The notes: generated by a model from the letters alone, not told the origin. Positions 1 to 7,718 are shown, counted from the first letter of the stretch. The stretch: 24,068 nucleotides of DNA from Paracoccaceae bacterium (GCA_018647275.1 JABGTH010000014.1:1-24068), one strand, 5' to 3'. Translations and numbers: made by a program.

Positions 1-1
1 T

Positions 2-160
2 TCGGACGCTGAAGTCGAAGAATACACCGTCGCTTTGGAAAATTATAAAATGCAAAAGGAATATGACATAATGAATGCCGTGCAATTTTCGATCATGGCG
101 GATCGTTTCGAGGAACTGGCTGTAAGAATGGCGACACTTCAGCCAAGCGAAGACCTTTGA
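2..160 (+). CDS. C-terminal fragment of a secreted DUF2059-like protein (partial)
   Basis: An open frame enters from the left edge and stops with TGA at 158-160, giving the last 52 residues of a protein that begins outside the window. The fragment is hydrophilic and helical (it opens SDAEVEEYTVAL and ends ATLQPSEDL). Its pattern resembles the C-terminus of the next gene: an acidic start, an alternating helix, a hydrophobic stretch and a final Asp-Leu. The two are therefore probably tandem paralogues. The stop codon shares one base with the ATG of the next gene (TGATG), which indicates translational coupling in one operon. The function is unknown, and the family assignment rests only on resemblance to the neighbour. 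Confidence 0.6.
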   Translation, partial: SDAEVEEYTVALENYKMQKEYDIMNAVQFSIMADRFEELAVRMATLQPSEDL

Positions 161-969
161 TGGTTCGATTTTTTGGTAACCTCGTTGTAATTTTTCTGTC
201 CGCGACTGTGGCTAAAGCGCAGGCCCAAGTGACCCTAACTATGGATCACCTCAAACTGTCTGAGCTGATCCATATTATGCGGACGGAAGGCCTGGAATAC
301 GCGGCGACATTGAACACTGAAATGTTGAACGGGCAGGGCGGCGCTGTTTGGGAAGATCAAATTGACGCGATTTACGACACGCAATTGATGTCTGAGGTTG
401 TCCGCAAAGAGATTGCAACAATACCTGAAAAACAACTTCGCCAAATCAATCAGTTTTATGGCAGTAACTTGGGGGCGAAGATTGTTGATTTGGAAATTGC
501 TGCTCGCAACGCCATGACTGATAATGACATCAAGAACATTGCTGAAGACAATTACCAAATCGCATTGGCTAAAGATCCAAAGTCATTGTTACAAGTGAAC
601 CTGATGGTTAGCGAAGGAGACTTAATAGAACAAAATGTGACGGCCGCACTCACGTCTAACTATCGGTTTTACCTTGGTCTGGTCGATGGAGGTTCTTTTG
701 ACGCATCGGAACAAGAGGTCATTGAACAAACTTGGGAACAAGAAGACGAAATACGCTTGGATACGGTAAAATGGATGATGGGTTATCTTTTACTGAGCTA
801 CCAATCGCTTGATGAGGCTGAAATGATTGAACTGATCAATTTCATGAAAACAAGGGCAGGGCGCGCATTGAATGCTGCTATTTTTGATGGCTTCGGTGCA
901 ATGTACGGCGATATATCTTATACTTTGGGCCGAGCTGTTGCCCTAAACATGGTTGCGTCTGACTTATAG
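160..969 (+). CDS. Secreted DUF2059-like protein, unknown function
   Basis: A protein of 269 residues when started at ATG 160. A TTG at 157 is also in frame, but ATG 160 overlaps the upstream TGA and is the better start. The N-terminus is a clear signal peptide: positively charged MVRFFGN, a hydrophobic core, then AKAQAQ as the likely cleavage region near residue 20, so the protein should be periplasmic. The body is acidic and helical. Residues about 30-110 (opening LSELIHIMRTEGLEY and running to KIVDLEIAARNAM) have the look of the DUF2059 helical domain seen in secreted proteobacterial proteins. No catalytic motif is visible. It follows a similar truncated gene and precedes rplU. The family call is from memory of the pattern and is moderately sure; the function is unknown. 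Confidence 0.7.
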   Translation: MVRFFGNLVVIFLSATVAKAQAQVTLTMDHLKLSELIHIMRTEGLEYAATLNTEMLNGQGGAVWEDQIDAIYDTQLMSEVVRKEIATIPEKQLRQINQFYGSNLGAKIVDLEIAARNAMTDNDIKNIAEDNYQIALAKDPKSLLQVNLMVSEGDLIEQNVTAALTSNYRFYLGLVDGGSFDASEQEVIEQTWEQEDEIRLDTVKWMMGYLLLSYQSLDEAEMIELINFMKTRAGRALNAAIFDGFGAMYGDISYTLGRAVALNMVASDL

Positions 970-992
970 TGGCTAAAACAGGCCTATGATGC

Positions 993-1021
993 TTGACATA
1001 GAGCACAATCAAGTGCATTTG
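993..1021 (+). promoter_or_regulatory. Possible promoter of rplU-rpmA
   Basis: A perfect TTGACA lies at 993-998, about 160 bases before the rplU start, in the 188-base gap after the DUF2059-like gene. At the usual 17-base spacing the matching -10 would be CATTTG (1016-1021), which is poor. The call rests on the -35 and on the expectation that a ribosomal operon has its own promoter. The remaining ~130 bases would form a 5' leader in which I see no convincing long hairpin. Confidence 0.3.
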
Positions 1022-1157
1022 GCATCTTCCATACGGGCGTATTGCGCCTTATTTTCATGAACATCCCAAACGGGATGCGCTGTCTGAGGCGGGGTTAAAC
1101 CCACAAAACCCTATGTAGATAGGTGCCAAACGACGCGGTAAAACAAAGGAATGACCC

Positions 1158-1799
1158 ATGTTCGCGGTCCTTAAAACCGGCGGCAAGCAGTATAAAGTTC
1201 AATCCGGAGACGTACTCCGTGTTGAGAAACTTGCTGCAATTGCTGGCCAAAAAATCCAATTCAACGACGTATTGATGCTTGGTGGTGACACAGTCACTGT
1301 TGGTGCACCTCTCGTTGCGGGTGCTGGTGTACAAGCCGAAGTGATCGACCAGATCAAAGGTGTTAAGACAATTAACTTCGTTAAGCGTCGTCGTAAGCAC
1401 TCTTCCAAGCGCACTAAAGGCCACCGTCAAAAACTGACTTTGGTTCGTATCACAGATATTCTTGCTTCTGGTGCTGATAAATCTGGTGTTGATGCTGCTG
1501 TTGGTGCTGGTTCTGTTGGTGCTGTAGCTTTGGCAGCGATCGACGCAAACACACCTGCTGCTAACAAAGACCAAAAACGTTCAGCCGCCCCCAAAGCTGC
1601 AGTAGCAAAAGCTGCTCCTAAAGTTGCTGGTGGTGACGATCTGACAGTAATAGCTGGCGTCGGTCCAGCCGCTGCTAAAAAATTGGTTGAAGCAGGTATC
1701 GCAACTTTCGCCGATTTGGCTAAAGTTGACGTTGAAACGTTCGAAGCTGCTAAAGTTAAGCCCGAGTGGGTCGCGCAAGCTGCCGACCTAGCGAAATAA
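1158..1799 (+). CDS. rplU: 50S ribosomal protein L21 with C-terminal HhH-like extension
   Basis: L21 binds 23S rRNA in the large ribosomal subunit. Residues 1-102 are a normal L21, with the start MFAVLKTGGKQYKVQ, the GDVL strand and the basic KRRRKHSSKRTKGHRQ loop that contacts rRNA. Bacterial L21 is usually about 100 residues; this one has 213. An Ala/Gly/Val-rich linker (about 103-160) is followed by a compact domain (about 160-213). That domain carries the helix-hairpin-helix pattern AGVGPAAAKKLVEAGI, then FADLAKVD and a terminal KPEWVAQAADLAK. Such L21 fusions are known in Rhodobacterales. Codon use is strongly biased to GCT and GTT, as expected for a highly expressed gene. A Shine-Dalgarno AAAGGAA precedes the ATG. 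rpmA follows after 12 bases. The tail's role is unknown. Confidence 0.95.
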   Translation: MFAVLKTGGKQYKVQSGDVLRVEKLAAIAGQKIQFNDVLMLGGDTVTVGAPLVAGAGVQAEVIDQIKGVKTINFVKRRRKHSSKRTKGHRQKLTLVRITDILASGADKSGVDAAVGAGSVGAVALAAIDANTPAANKDQKRSAAPKAAVAKAAPKVAGGDDLTVIAGVGPAAAKKLVEAGIATFADLAKVDVETFEAAKVKPEWVAQAADLAK

Positions 1800-1811
1800 G
1801 GAGAAACACCA

Positions 1812-2081
1812 ATGGCACACAAAAAAGCAGGCGGTTCATCCCGGAACGGTCGCGACTCAGCAGGTCGTCGTCTTGGCGTGAAAAAATATGGCGGCGAATC
1901 TGTCATCCCAGGCAATATCATCGTTCGTCAGCGCGGAACTAAGTTCTGGCCGTCTGAAGGCGTTGGCATGGGCAAAGATCACACGATCTTCGCTAAAGTT
2001 GAAGGTCACGTGACTTTCAGCACCGGCCTTAAAAACCGTAAATTCATTTCGGTACTTCCGGTAGCGGAAGCAGCTGAATAA
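1812..2081 (+). CDS. rpmA: 50S ribosomal protein L27
   Basis: L27 sits near the peptidyl-transferase centre, and its N-terminal tail reaches toward the P-site tRNA. The 89-residue product has the normal family length and the signature start MAHKKAGGSSRNGRDSAGRR, followed by LGVKKYGGE and the RQRGTKFWPSEGVGMGKDHT core. No N-terminal propeptide is present, so no processing of the kind seen in Firmicutes is needed. The strong Shine-Dalgarno AAGGAG lies 8 bases before the ATG, in the 12-base gap after rplU. The gene closes the rplU-rpmA operon and is followed by a strong intrinsic terminator. Confidence 0.97.
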   Translation: MAHKKAGGSSRNGRDSAGRRLGVKKYGGESVIPGNIIVRQRGTKFWPSEGVGMGKDHTIFAKVEGHVTFSTGLKNRKFISVLPVAEAAE

Positions 2082-2109
2082 GTCGTACCCTTACAGGTTT
2101 TAAAAAATC

Positions 2110-2143
2110 AAAGGATCGGCGGAAACGCCGGTCCTTTTTCTTT
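2110..2143 (+). terminator. Intrinsic terminator of rplU-rpmA
   Basis: The arms 2110-2121 and 2126-2137 pair over 12 bases (one G-T pair) around the tetraloop GAAA. The stem is followed by a T-rich run (TTTTTC TTT overlapping 2135-2144). This is a textbook rho-independent terminator 28 bases after the rpmA stop. Confidence 0.9.
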
Positions 2144-2160
2144 GTAGAGAGTAATTATAA

Positions 2161-2763
2161 GTGTCAGTAGCAATCGCATCATTTGCCGTTTTCGCGGCCT
2201 CACAGGTCGGGACACCCGGACCTGCGAATATGGCGTTGCTTGCGACCGGTGCGCGATATGGATTCCGTCAGGCATTACCATTCATGCTAGGCGTAGCCTT
2301 TGGGAAACAAATGATTATCTGGCCAATTGGCTTTGGATTAATGGAACTGGCCGAGCGCGTCCCTTTTATTTTTCTCGTTCTGAAATATATCTCAGCCACC
2401 TATATTATCTGGTTAGCTTGGAGAGTTGCGAACATGCGCCTTTCAACTAAATCATTCGGCGATAAAGCTCCGGGGTTTTTTGCAGGCCTGATCGTTCATC
2501 CGCTCAATCCAAAAGCGTGGGCGATGATTGTTGGTGGGTTTACCGCCTTTGTCGGCGTTGGAACTTCTACGTTTGAAGCAACGGCAACAATTGCGGCAAT
2601 TCTATTGGCCTGCCAATTAGTGATGCATCCACTTTGGACCCTCGCAGGGGATAAAATTGCCAAGACACTAGCAGGCAATCCGGTGGAACCCTATTTAATG
2701 TACACGCTTGCGGCATTAACCGTCGCATCTGTGCTGTTCGTACTGTTTGGAGGAGGGACATAA
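2161..2763 (+). CDS. LysE/RhtB-family amino-acid exporter
   Basis: A 200-residue inner-membrane protein of the LysE/RhtB superfamily, which exports amino acids or related small molecules. The family N-terminal motif is present (GTPGPANMALLATGARYG, about residues 18-35), followed by about five or six hydrophobic helices. The central HPLNPKAWAM corresponds to the family's conserved N-P-K-A region. Length is normal for the family. The start is GTG at 2161, only about 20 bases beyond the rpmA terminator, with no strong Shine-Dalgarno. The GNAT gene follows after 2 bases, so the two are co-transcribed. The substrate cannot be told from sequence. Confidence 0.85.
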   Translation: MSVAIASFAVFAASQVGTPGPANMALLATGARYGFRQALPFMLGVAFGKQMIIWPIGFGLMELAERVPFIFLVLKYISATYIIWLAWRVANMRLSTKSFGDKAPGFFAGLIVHPLNPKAWAMIVGGFTAFVGVGTSTFEATATIAAILLACQLVMHPLWTLAGDKIAKTLAGNPVEPYLMYTLAALTVASVLFVLFGGGT

Positions 2764-2765
2764 CG

Positions 2766-3314
2766 ATGGAAATGAGCGAAATCAAAACACAAGGGACCAT
2801 TCAAACTGATCGCTTTGAGCTACGGCCAATGCGAGTTTCAGATATGGGTCTGATTGAACTTTATGCATCAGATGAACGAGTTGCAGGTATGACGTCATCG
2901 ATTCCACACCCTTTGCCGCCAGGCACCACAGAAGCATTTGTGAACCGCTGCATAGCGCACGAACGTGATGAGGATGTTTGGGTCATCGGCGGCCTTAAGT
3001 CTGGTGGTGCAGAAGTTATGGGGCTCATCTCTTTGACACGAATGGACCGCAATCAATCTGAAGTTGGTTATTGGGTTGCTCCTGCTTACTGGAACACCGG
3101 ACTAGCCTCTGAAGCGGTACAAACCCTGGTTGACGCAAATCCGATGGCAAATGCCACGATGTTTGGTGCTGTGTTCCAAGACAATCCTGCTTCAGCTAAA
3201 GTACTCACCCATTGTGGATTTGAATACTTAGGTGATGCAGAAACCTTTAGTGTTGCGCGGGATCGTTCTGTTCCCACGTGGACATACACCCGAAAACTGA
3301 ACATCACGACGTAG
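2766..3314 (+). CDS. GNAT-family N-acetyltransferase (RimJ-like)
   Basis: A 182-residue acetyltransferase of the RimJ/RimL type (Acetyltransf_3). The family opening is TDRFELRPMRVSDMG, with GYWVAPAYWNTGLASEA (about residues 101-117) in place of the acetyl-CoA-binding turn. AVFQDNPASAKVLTHCGFEYLG (in two halves around NPASAKVL) is the typical final strand and helix. These proteins acetylate N-termini of proteins or small molecules, and the target here is unknown. Translation starts at ATG 2766 with GGAGG just upstream inside the LysE gene, two bases after its stop. A second ATG at 2772 is less well placed. GNAT genes next to obgE are common in this group. Confidence 0.85.
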   Translation: MEMSEIKTQGTIQTDRFELRPMRVSDMGLIELYASDERVAGMTSSIPHPLPPGTTEAFVNRCIAHERDEDVWVIGGLKSGGAEVMGLISLTRMDRNQSEVGYWVAPAYWNTGLASEAVQTLVDANPMANATMFGAVFQDNPASAKVLTHCGFEYLGDAETFSVARDRSVPTWTYTRKLNITT

Positions 3315-3336
3315 GATTACCTGACTAAGTGATTGA

Positions 3337-3357
3337 GCCTGCGCTAAGTGCAGGTTA
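3337..3357 (+). other. Small hairpin in front of obgE
   Basis: CCTGC (3339-3343) and GCAGG (3351-3355) pair around a 7-base loop and can extend by two weaker pairs. The hairpin lies in the 53-base gap before obgE, immediately ahead of its Shine-Dalgarno. There is no T-tract, so termination is unlikely. An effect on obgE translation is possible but unsupported. Confidence 0.3.
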
Positions 3358-3367
3358 GGAAGCCGAT

Positions 3368-4402
3368 ATGAAATTTCTTGATCTGTGCAAAGTATATGTC
3401 CGTTCCGGCGGTGGAGGCGGTGGTTGCGTAAGCTTCCGTCGTGAAAAATTCCTAGAGTACGGTGGCCCAGATGGTGGCGACGGCGGCTGTGGTGGTTCTG
3501 TTTGGGCGGAGGCTGTTGAAGGCCTCAACACCTTGATCGACTTCCGCTATGCGCCTCACTTCTTTGCCAAAAGCGGCATTCCAGGTATGGGCAGCCAGCG
3601 CACAGGCGCGAACGGCGAAGACATTATTTTAAAGGTTCCTGTCGGGACTGAAATTTTAGATGAAGACCAAGAAACGGTTATCACTGATCTGACTGAAGTT
3701 GGCCAACGGGTTCAGTTGGCCCGTGGCGGTAACGGTGGTTTTGGTAACCTACACTTTAAATCGGCAACAAACCAAGCACCCCGTCGCTCTAACCCTGGTC
3801 AAGAAGGGGTCGAACGTACGCTTTGGCTTCGACTAAAGTTGATCGCGGATGTTGGCCTGTTAGGCCTGCCGAATGCAGGAAAATCCACGTTTTTGGCCGC
3901 GACGTCTAACGCGCGTCCAAAAATTGCGGACTACCCATTCACAACATTGCACCCAAACTTGGGTGTTGTCGGTGTAGATGGTCGCGAATTTGTTGTCGCC
4001 GATATTCCAGGCTTAATTGAGGGCGCTTCCGAAGGTCGTGGCCTTGGGGATCTGTTCCTTGGACACGTCGAACGTTGTGCTGTCTTGTTGCACCTGATTG
4101 ACGGCACATCGGAAACAGTTGCTGGAGATTACCAAACCATCATCGCAGAGCTTGAAGCCTACGGCGGCAAACTGGCGGCTAAGCAACGAGTAACTATTTT
4201 AAACAAGGTAGATGCCTTGGATGACGATCAGCGTGCAGAAGCCCGTGCAGCCCTCGAAGACGCAAGTGGTGGTCCCGTTATGCTTATGTCCGGTGTCGCG
4301 CGTGAGGGTGTAACTGAAGTTCTACGCAAATTGCGCGACGAAATCGACGCGGATCGCCTGCGTGAGCAACCTGCGCAAGAGGAAGAAGCGTGGCGTCCTT
4401 AA
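3368..4402 (+). CDS. obgE: Obg-family GTPase (CgtA/ObgE)
   Basis: Obg is an essential GTPase that binds the 50S subunit and acts in late ribosome assembly and stress control. The glycine-rich Obg domain covers about residues 1-158 (VRSGGGGGGCVSFRREKF, GGPDGGDGGCGGSVW). The G domain follows, with G1 GLPNAGKST (about 167-175), the switch I region DYPFTTLHPN, G3 DIPGLIEGA and G4 NKVD. After the G domain only a short charged tail remains, so the variable C-terminal OCT domain is absent or minimal. The 344 residues are normal for Rhodobacterales. Start ATG 3368 has AGGAAG upstream. The 3' end overlaps the proB start by 13 bases. Its position near rplU-rpmA is conserved in many bacteria. Confidence 0.97.
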   Translation: MKFLDLCKVYVRSGGGGGGCVSFRREKFLEYGGPDGGDGGCGGSVWAEAVEGLNTLIDFRYAPHFFAKSGIPGMGSQRTGANGEDIILKVPVGTEILDEDQETVITDLTEVGQRVQLARGGNGGFGNLHFKSATNQAPRRSNPGQEGVERTLWLRLKLIADVGLLGLPNAGKSTFLAATSNARPKIADYPFTTLHPNLGVVGVDGREFVVADIPGLIEGASEGRGLGDLFLGHVERCAVLLHLIDGTSETVAGDYQTIIAELEAYGGKLAAKQRVTILNKVDALDDDQRAEARAALEDASGGPVMLMSGVAREGVTEVLRKLRDEIDADRLREQPAQEEEAWRP

Positions 4403-5496
4403 CTCAAGCAAAACGGCTGGTCGTTAAAATCGGCTCAGCTTTATTGGTGGATAGGGAAACCGGCAATCTGCGTAGCGAATGGCTACATGGATTGGCTGCT
4501 GATGTAGCATGGCTGAGGGCAGGGGGAACGCGAGTTGTCCTTGTCTCCTCAGGTTCCATTGCACTTGGCCGTGGGGCGCTTGGGCTTCCGAACACTGAGC
4601 TTGCGTTAGAACAATCCCAAGCCGCCGCCGCCGTGGGCCAAATTCGATTGGCTCGGGCTTACGAAGATGCACTCGCATTGCACGGGATCACAACCGCACA
4701 GGTCCTTATGACCTTGGAAGATACACGTGATCGCCGCCGATACCTCAACTCACGTGCCACGTTTGAGCAACTACTAGTGTTGAATGCTATGCCGATCGTA
4801 AATGAAAACGATACCGTAGCTACAGATGAAATTCGTTTCGGTGACAATGACCGACTGGCGGCCCAAATTGCCGCAACCATCGGTGCAGATCAATTGGTTT
4901 TGTTATCGGATGTCGATGGCTTTTATACCGCTAATCCAGCAGTAGACCCAACAGCAACGCGGTATGATGTGATCAATGATATTACGCCTGAAATTGAAGC
5001 TATGGCGGGTGATGCGGGATCGGGGTTGTCCAAAGGGGGCATGAAAACCAAGGTTATGGCGGCAAAAACCGCAACATCTGCAGGCTGCGCCATGGCGATT
5101 TGCGAAGGATCAGCGTTACGTCCACTCAGAGCTCTAGAAGACGGAGCTGCAGCAACTTGGTTTACCGCCACTCTAGACCCACAAGATGCACGCAAACGCT
5201 GGATCGGTGCGATGAAACCACTGGGTATCTTAACTTTAGACGCAGGTGCCACGAATGCGTTGAGCAATGGCAAAAGTCTTCTTCCGGCAGGTGTCATCTC
5301 TGTTGAAGGTGAATTTGGTCGCGGCGATCCCGTTTCGTTTGTGGGACCAAACGGTAATCACCTTGGCATTGGGTTGGTTAGATATACAGCGGATGAAGCA
5401 ATCACAATCAAAGGCCATAAAAGTCAGGAGATCGAACGTCTGCTTGGTTACCGTGGCCGCGCCACTCTGATCCATCGTGACGACATGGCCCGTTAG
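4390..5496 (+). CDS. proB: Glutamate 5-kinase
   Basis: ProB phosphorylates L-glutamate to gamma-glutamyl phosphate, the first and usually proline-inhibited step of proline synthesis in the cytoplasm. The amino-acid kinase domain covers about residues 1-265: KRLVVKIGSALLV, VVLVSSGSIALGRG, NENDTVAT, RFGDNDRLAA, LLSDVDGFYTANP and GSGLSKGGMKTK. A C-terminal PUA domain follows (about 285-368, with LLPAGVISVEGEF and GLVRYTADE). The 368 residues match full-length PUA-containing ProB. The start is GTG 4390, inside the last codons of obgE (13-base overlap), so translation is probably coupled. proA follows after 50 bases. Confidence 0.97.
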   Translation: MASLTQAKRLVVKIGSALLVDRETGNLRSEWLHGLAADVAWLRAGGTRVVLVSSGSIALGRGALGLPNTELALEQSQAAAAVGQIRLARAYEDALALHGITTAQVLMTLEDTRDRRRYLNSRATFEQLLVLNAMPIVNENDTVATDEIRFGDNDRLAAQIAATIGADQLVLLSDVDGFYTANPAVDPTATRYDVINDITPEIEAMAGDAGSGLSKGGMKTKVMAAKTATSAGCAMAICEGSALRPLRALEDGAAATWFTATLDPQDARKRWIGAMKPLGILTLDAGATNALSNGKSLLPAGVISVEGEFGRGDPVSFVGPNGNHLGIGLVRYTADEAITIKGHKSQEIERLLGYRGRATLIHRDDMAR

Positions 5497-5546
5497 GGAA
5501 AAACAGCTTTCAGAACGGAACGACTGTTCGCAAAAGGATAGGGACG

Positions 5547-6812
5547 ATGACAAACACGAATTCAATCACCGACTTGATGCAAGACATCGGCCAACGCGCC
5601 AAAAATGCGTCACATCAACTGGGTTTTGCGAGCGCAGAGCGCAAGCATGCGGCCCTAATCGGTGCCGCTGAAAATGTTTGGAAAAACCGCGGTCAAATTA
5701 TCGAGGCAAATGCAAAAGACCTCATTTTTGGTCACGACAAAGGGCTGTCCGATGCGATGATGGACCGTTTGATGCTGGATGAGGAGCGTATTCAGTCCAT
5801 CGTTGATGGTCTGCGCAACATCGCAGAACAATCGGACCCTGTTGGTGAGGTTATCTCAGAATGGACACAACCTACTGGTATTAACATCCGCCGTGTTCGT
5901 ACGCCCTTGGGTGTAATTGGCGTAATTTACGAGAGCCGGCCAAACGTGACCGCAGATGCCGGTGCCCTTTGCCTTAAAGCTGGAAATGCAGTTATTCTAC
6001 GTGGTGGTTCTGAGAGTTTCCATTCTTCGCAAGCAATACATGCTTGTTTGGCGAAGGGATTGCGCGATGCGGGCCTGCCGGAAGATGCAATTCAACTGGT
6101 CCCAACCCGCGACCGCGCAGCTGTGTCAGAAATGCTAAAGATGACCGAGACCATAGATGTAATCGTCCCGCGAGGTGGCAAAGGTCTAGTCGGCTTGGTG
6201 CAACGTGAAGCCCGAGTACCCGTTTTTGCCCACCTCGAAGGAATTGTGCACATCTACGTAGATGAACATGCTGACCCAGAAAAAGTCATGCGGGTGGTTC
6301 TGAATGCGAAAACCAGGCGCACAGGTATCTGTGGTGCGGCAGAGTGTCTGTTGATCCATAAAAACATTGCTAAAACAATTGGGAGCGATGTTCTGGGTCG
6401 TTTGGTCGATGCAGGTGTCGAAGTGCGAGCGGACAGCCAGCTATCAAACGTTCAAGGCACCTTACTTGCCAACGAAGATGATTGGGGTACAGAGTACCTT
6501 GATATGATCATGGCTGCTAAGGTCGTGGACGGTGTTGACGAAGCGATTGAGCATATCCGAATATATGGATCGCAGCATACAGATTGTATTTTGACTGAAG
6601 ACCAGAAAACAGCAGATCACTTTATGCAACGGTTGGACAGTGCCATCCTGATGCACAACACATCCACCCAGTTTGCAGATGGTGGTGAATTTGGCATGGG
6701 CGCAGAGATTGGGATCGCAACCGGTAAAATGCACGCGCGCGGGCCAGTTGGGGCAACCCAGTTGACCAGTTTCAAATACTTGGTCGTGGGCGACGGCACC
6801 ACAAGGGCATAA
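5547..6812 (+). CDS. proA: Gamma-glutamyl phosphate reductase
   Basis: ProA uses NADPH to reduce gamma-glutamyl phosphate to glutamate-5-semialdehyde, which cyclises and goes on to proline. The 421-residue protein belongs to the aldehyde-dehydrogenase fold. Visible landmarks are GVIGVIYESRPNVTAD (about 112-127), GNAVILRGGSES, VPRGGKGLVG and FAHLEGIVHIYVD. The active-site cysteine lies in RRTGICGAAECLL (about residue 260). The end carries the conserved GEFGMGAEIGIATGKMHARG and LTSFKYLV. ATG 5547 has AAAGGATAGGGA upstream. The gene completes obgE-proB-proA. Its stop lies 5 bases from the stop of the opposing chpT, with no terminator between them. Confidence 0.97.
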   Translation: MTNTNSITDLMQDIGQRAKNASHQLGFASAERKHAALIGAAENVWKNRGQIIEANAKDLIFGHDKGLSDAMMDRLMLDEERIQSIVDGLRNIAEQSDPVGEVISEWTQPTGINIRRVRTPLGVIGVIYESRPNVTADAGALCLKAGNAVILRGGSESFHSSQAIHACLAKGLRDAGLPEDAIQLVPTRDRAAVSEMLKMTETIDVIVPRGGKGLVGLVQREARVPVFAHLEGIVHIYVDEHADPEKVMRVVLNAKTRRTGICGAAECLLIHKNIAKTIGSDVLGRLVDAGVEVRADSQLSNVQGTLLANEDDWGTEYLDMIMAAKVVDGVDEAIEHIRIYGSQHTDCILTEDQKTADHFMQRLDSAILMHNTSTQFADGGEFGMGAEIGIATGKMHARGPVGATQLTSFKYLVVGDGTTRA

Positions 6813-6817
6813 GTCAT

Positions 6818-7417
6818 CTAGAACAGGATTGAAATTTCTTTTGGCGAGCGCTTAAGACGAAGGTCTAAGTCTTCGTCGTTGGCTGCAGTTCTTAACATTG
6901 AAAACTGTACATGTGTTGGAGACATCTTTGCCGATGTGTTAGACAATGAACTTTCATTCCAAAGAACATCAATATTAGAAAATTTGTCCGACTTTCCAAC
7001 AATTTCCCACGAAGATCGGCTGCTAGAAACTCGGATCTGCCCACCAAATGGCATGGCCGTTTCTAAACACAAGATTGTAAGAAACGCGCAACGTACCGCT
7101 TTTCGTGTTTGTATATCCACGGGTCCCCATTGGACAGCAAGGCGCCCACCATCAAACATTTCCGTTAGGATCGATGTAACCTCGTTGCGAACCACTGGAT
7201 CGTCAGAGGCGGCACCAAAGGCAATCCTGAAAAAGCGAATACGCGCGCTAGCACTTTTAACACTGTCGCAAATCAGCTGCATTTCTGGACCAATCGGCGA
7301 AGCTCCAGACATATTCAGCAACTCCAAACCATTGTTGATGGCGCCAATAGGAGATATGAGGTCATGACAAATCCGGCTACTCACCAACGCAGCTAAATCA
7401 AGATCATTTTGGGCCAT
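6818..7417 (-). CDS. chpT: Histidine phosphotransferase of the ChpT family
   Basis: ChpT relays phosphate from the hybrid kinase CckA to CtrA and CpdR, the cell-cycle and motility regulators of alphaproteobacteria. The phospho-accepting histidine is in SRICHDLISPIGAINNGLEL (His18), the typical ChpT helix. The rest (about 85-199) has the degenerate Bergerat-like fold of the family, without the ATP-binding N and G boxes. The 199 residues fit the usual ~200-220. In Rhodobacterales this relay often controls motility and gene-transfer-agent genes rather than the essential cell cycle. The start ATG (7415-7417) has AGGA upstream. It diverges from the DUF3553 gene with only 29 bases between start codons and converges on proA. 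Confidence 0.85.
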   Translation of the reverse strand: MAQNDLDLAALVSSRICHDLISPIGAINNGLELLNMSGASPIGPEMQLICDSVKSASARIRFFRIAFGAASDDPVVRNEVTSILTEMFDGGRLAVQWGPVDIQTRKAVRCAFLTILCLETAMPFGGQIRVSSSRSSWEIVGKSDKFSNIDVLWNESSLSNTSAKMSPTHVQFSMLRTAANDEDLDLRLKRSPKEISILF

Positions 7418-7446
7418 TGATTGGGTTCCTAAACGGAGATAGTAAA

Positions 7447-7635
7447 ATGGAAGACCTAAACGCCATTTTGGCTCCAGGTATGTTGGTTCGCCATCCCGAC
7501 CACCAAGATTGGGGCACAGGGCAGGTTCAAAGCAATATCAGCAGCCGCTTAACAGTGAACTTCCGCAATGAAGGCAAAATTGTAATTGATAGTACTCGGA
7601 TCGCATTGGTTCCTGTTTTTGATGACAGCGTTTGA
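7447..7635 (+). CDS. DUF3553-family small protein
   Basis: A 62-residue protein opening MEDLNAILAPGMLVRHPDHQ, followed by DWGTGQVQSNISSRLTVNF and ending ALVPVFDDSV. This matches the DUF3553 family as I remember it: small soluble proteins of alphaproteobacteria with a predicted beta-barrel of the SH3/CarD-like kind. The start is ATG 7447, preceded by CGGAGA at a good distance. The open frame extends upstream to a TTG at 7417, which lies inside the chpT start region and is unlikely. The molecular role is unknown. The tight head-to-head arrangement with chpT suggests shared regulation. Confidence 0.8.
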   Translation: MEDLNAILAPGMLVRHPDHQDWGTGQVQSNISSRLTVNFRNEGKIVIDSTRIALVPVFDDSV

Positions 7636-7718
7636 GTTCGACTTTAAATTACTTTGATTACTTATGGGTTAACAGATTTGGCAAAATTTGAAGTAAATCG
7701 AGATGTCGGGACAACAGC

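Noticed and set aside
960..970. TATAGT at 965-970 as a -10 element for rplU
   Set aside because: There is no -35 at an acceptable distance: TTGCCC at 938-943 would give a 21-base spacer, and the site overlaps the end of a coding region.
1427..1921. Open frame of 164 codons on the minus strand across rplU and rpmA
   Set aside because: It is antisense to two certain ribosomal protein genes; its Ala/Pro/Ser-rich product reflects the Ala-rich L21 tail read backwards.
6879..7367. Long open frame (162 codons) on the plus strand opposite chpT
   Set aside because: It lies wholly antisense to chpT, which has a clear family match; the translated product has no recognisable motif and the frame is a by-product of the codon use of chpT.
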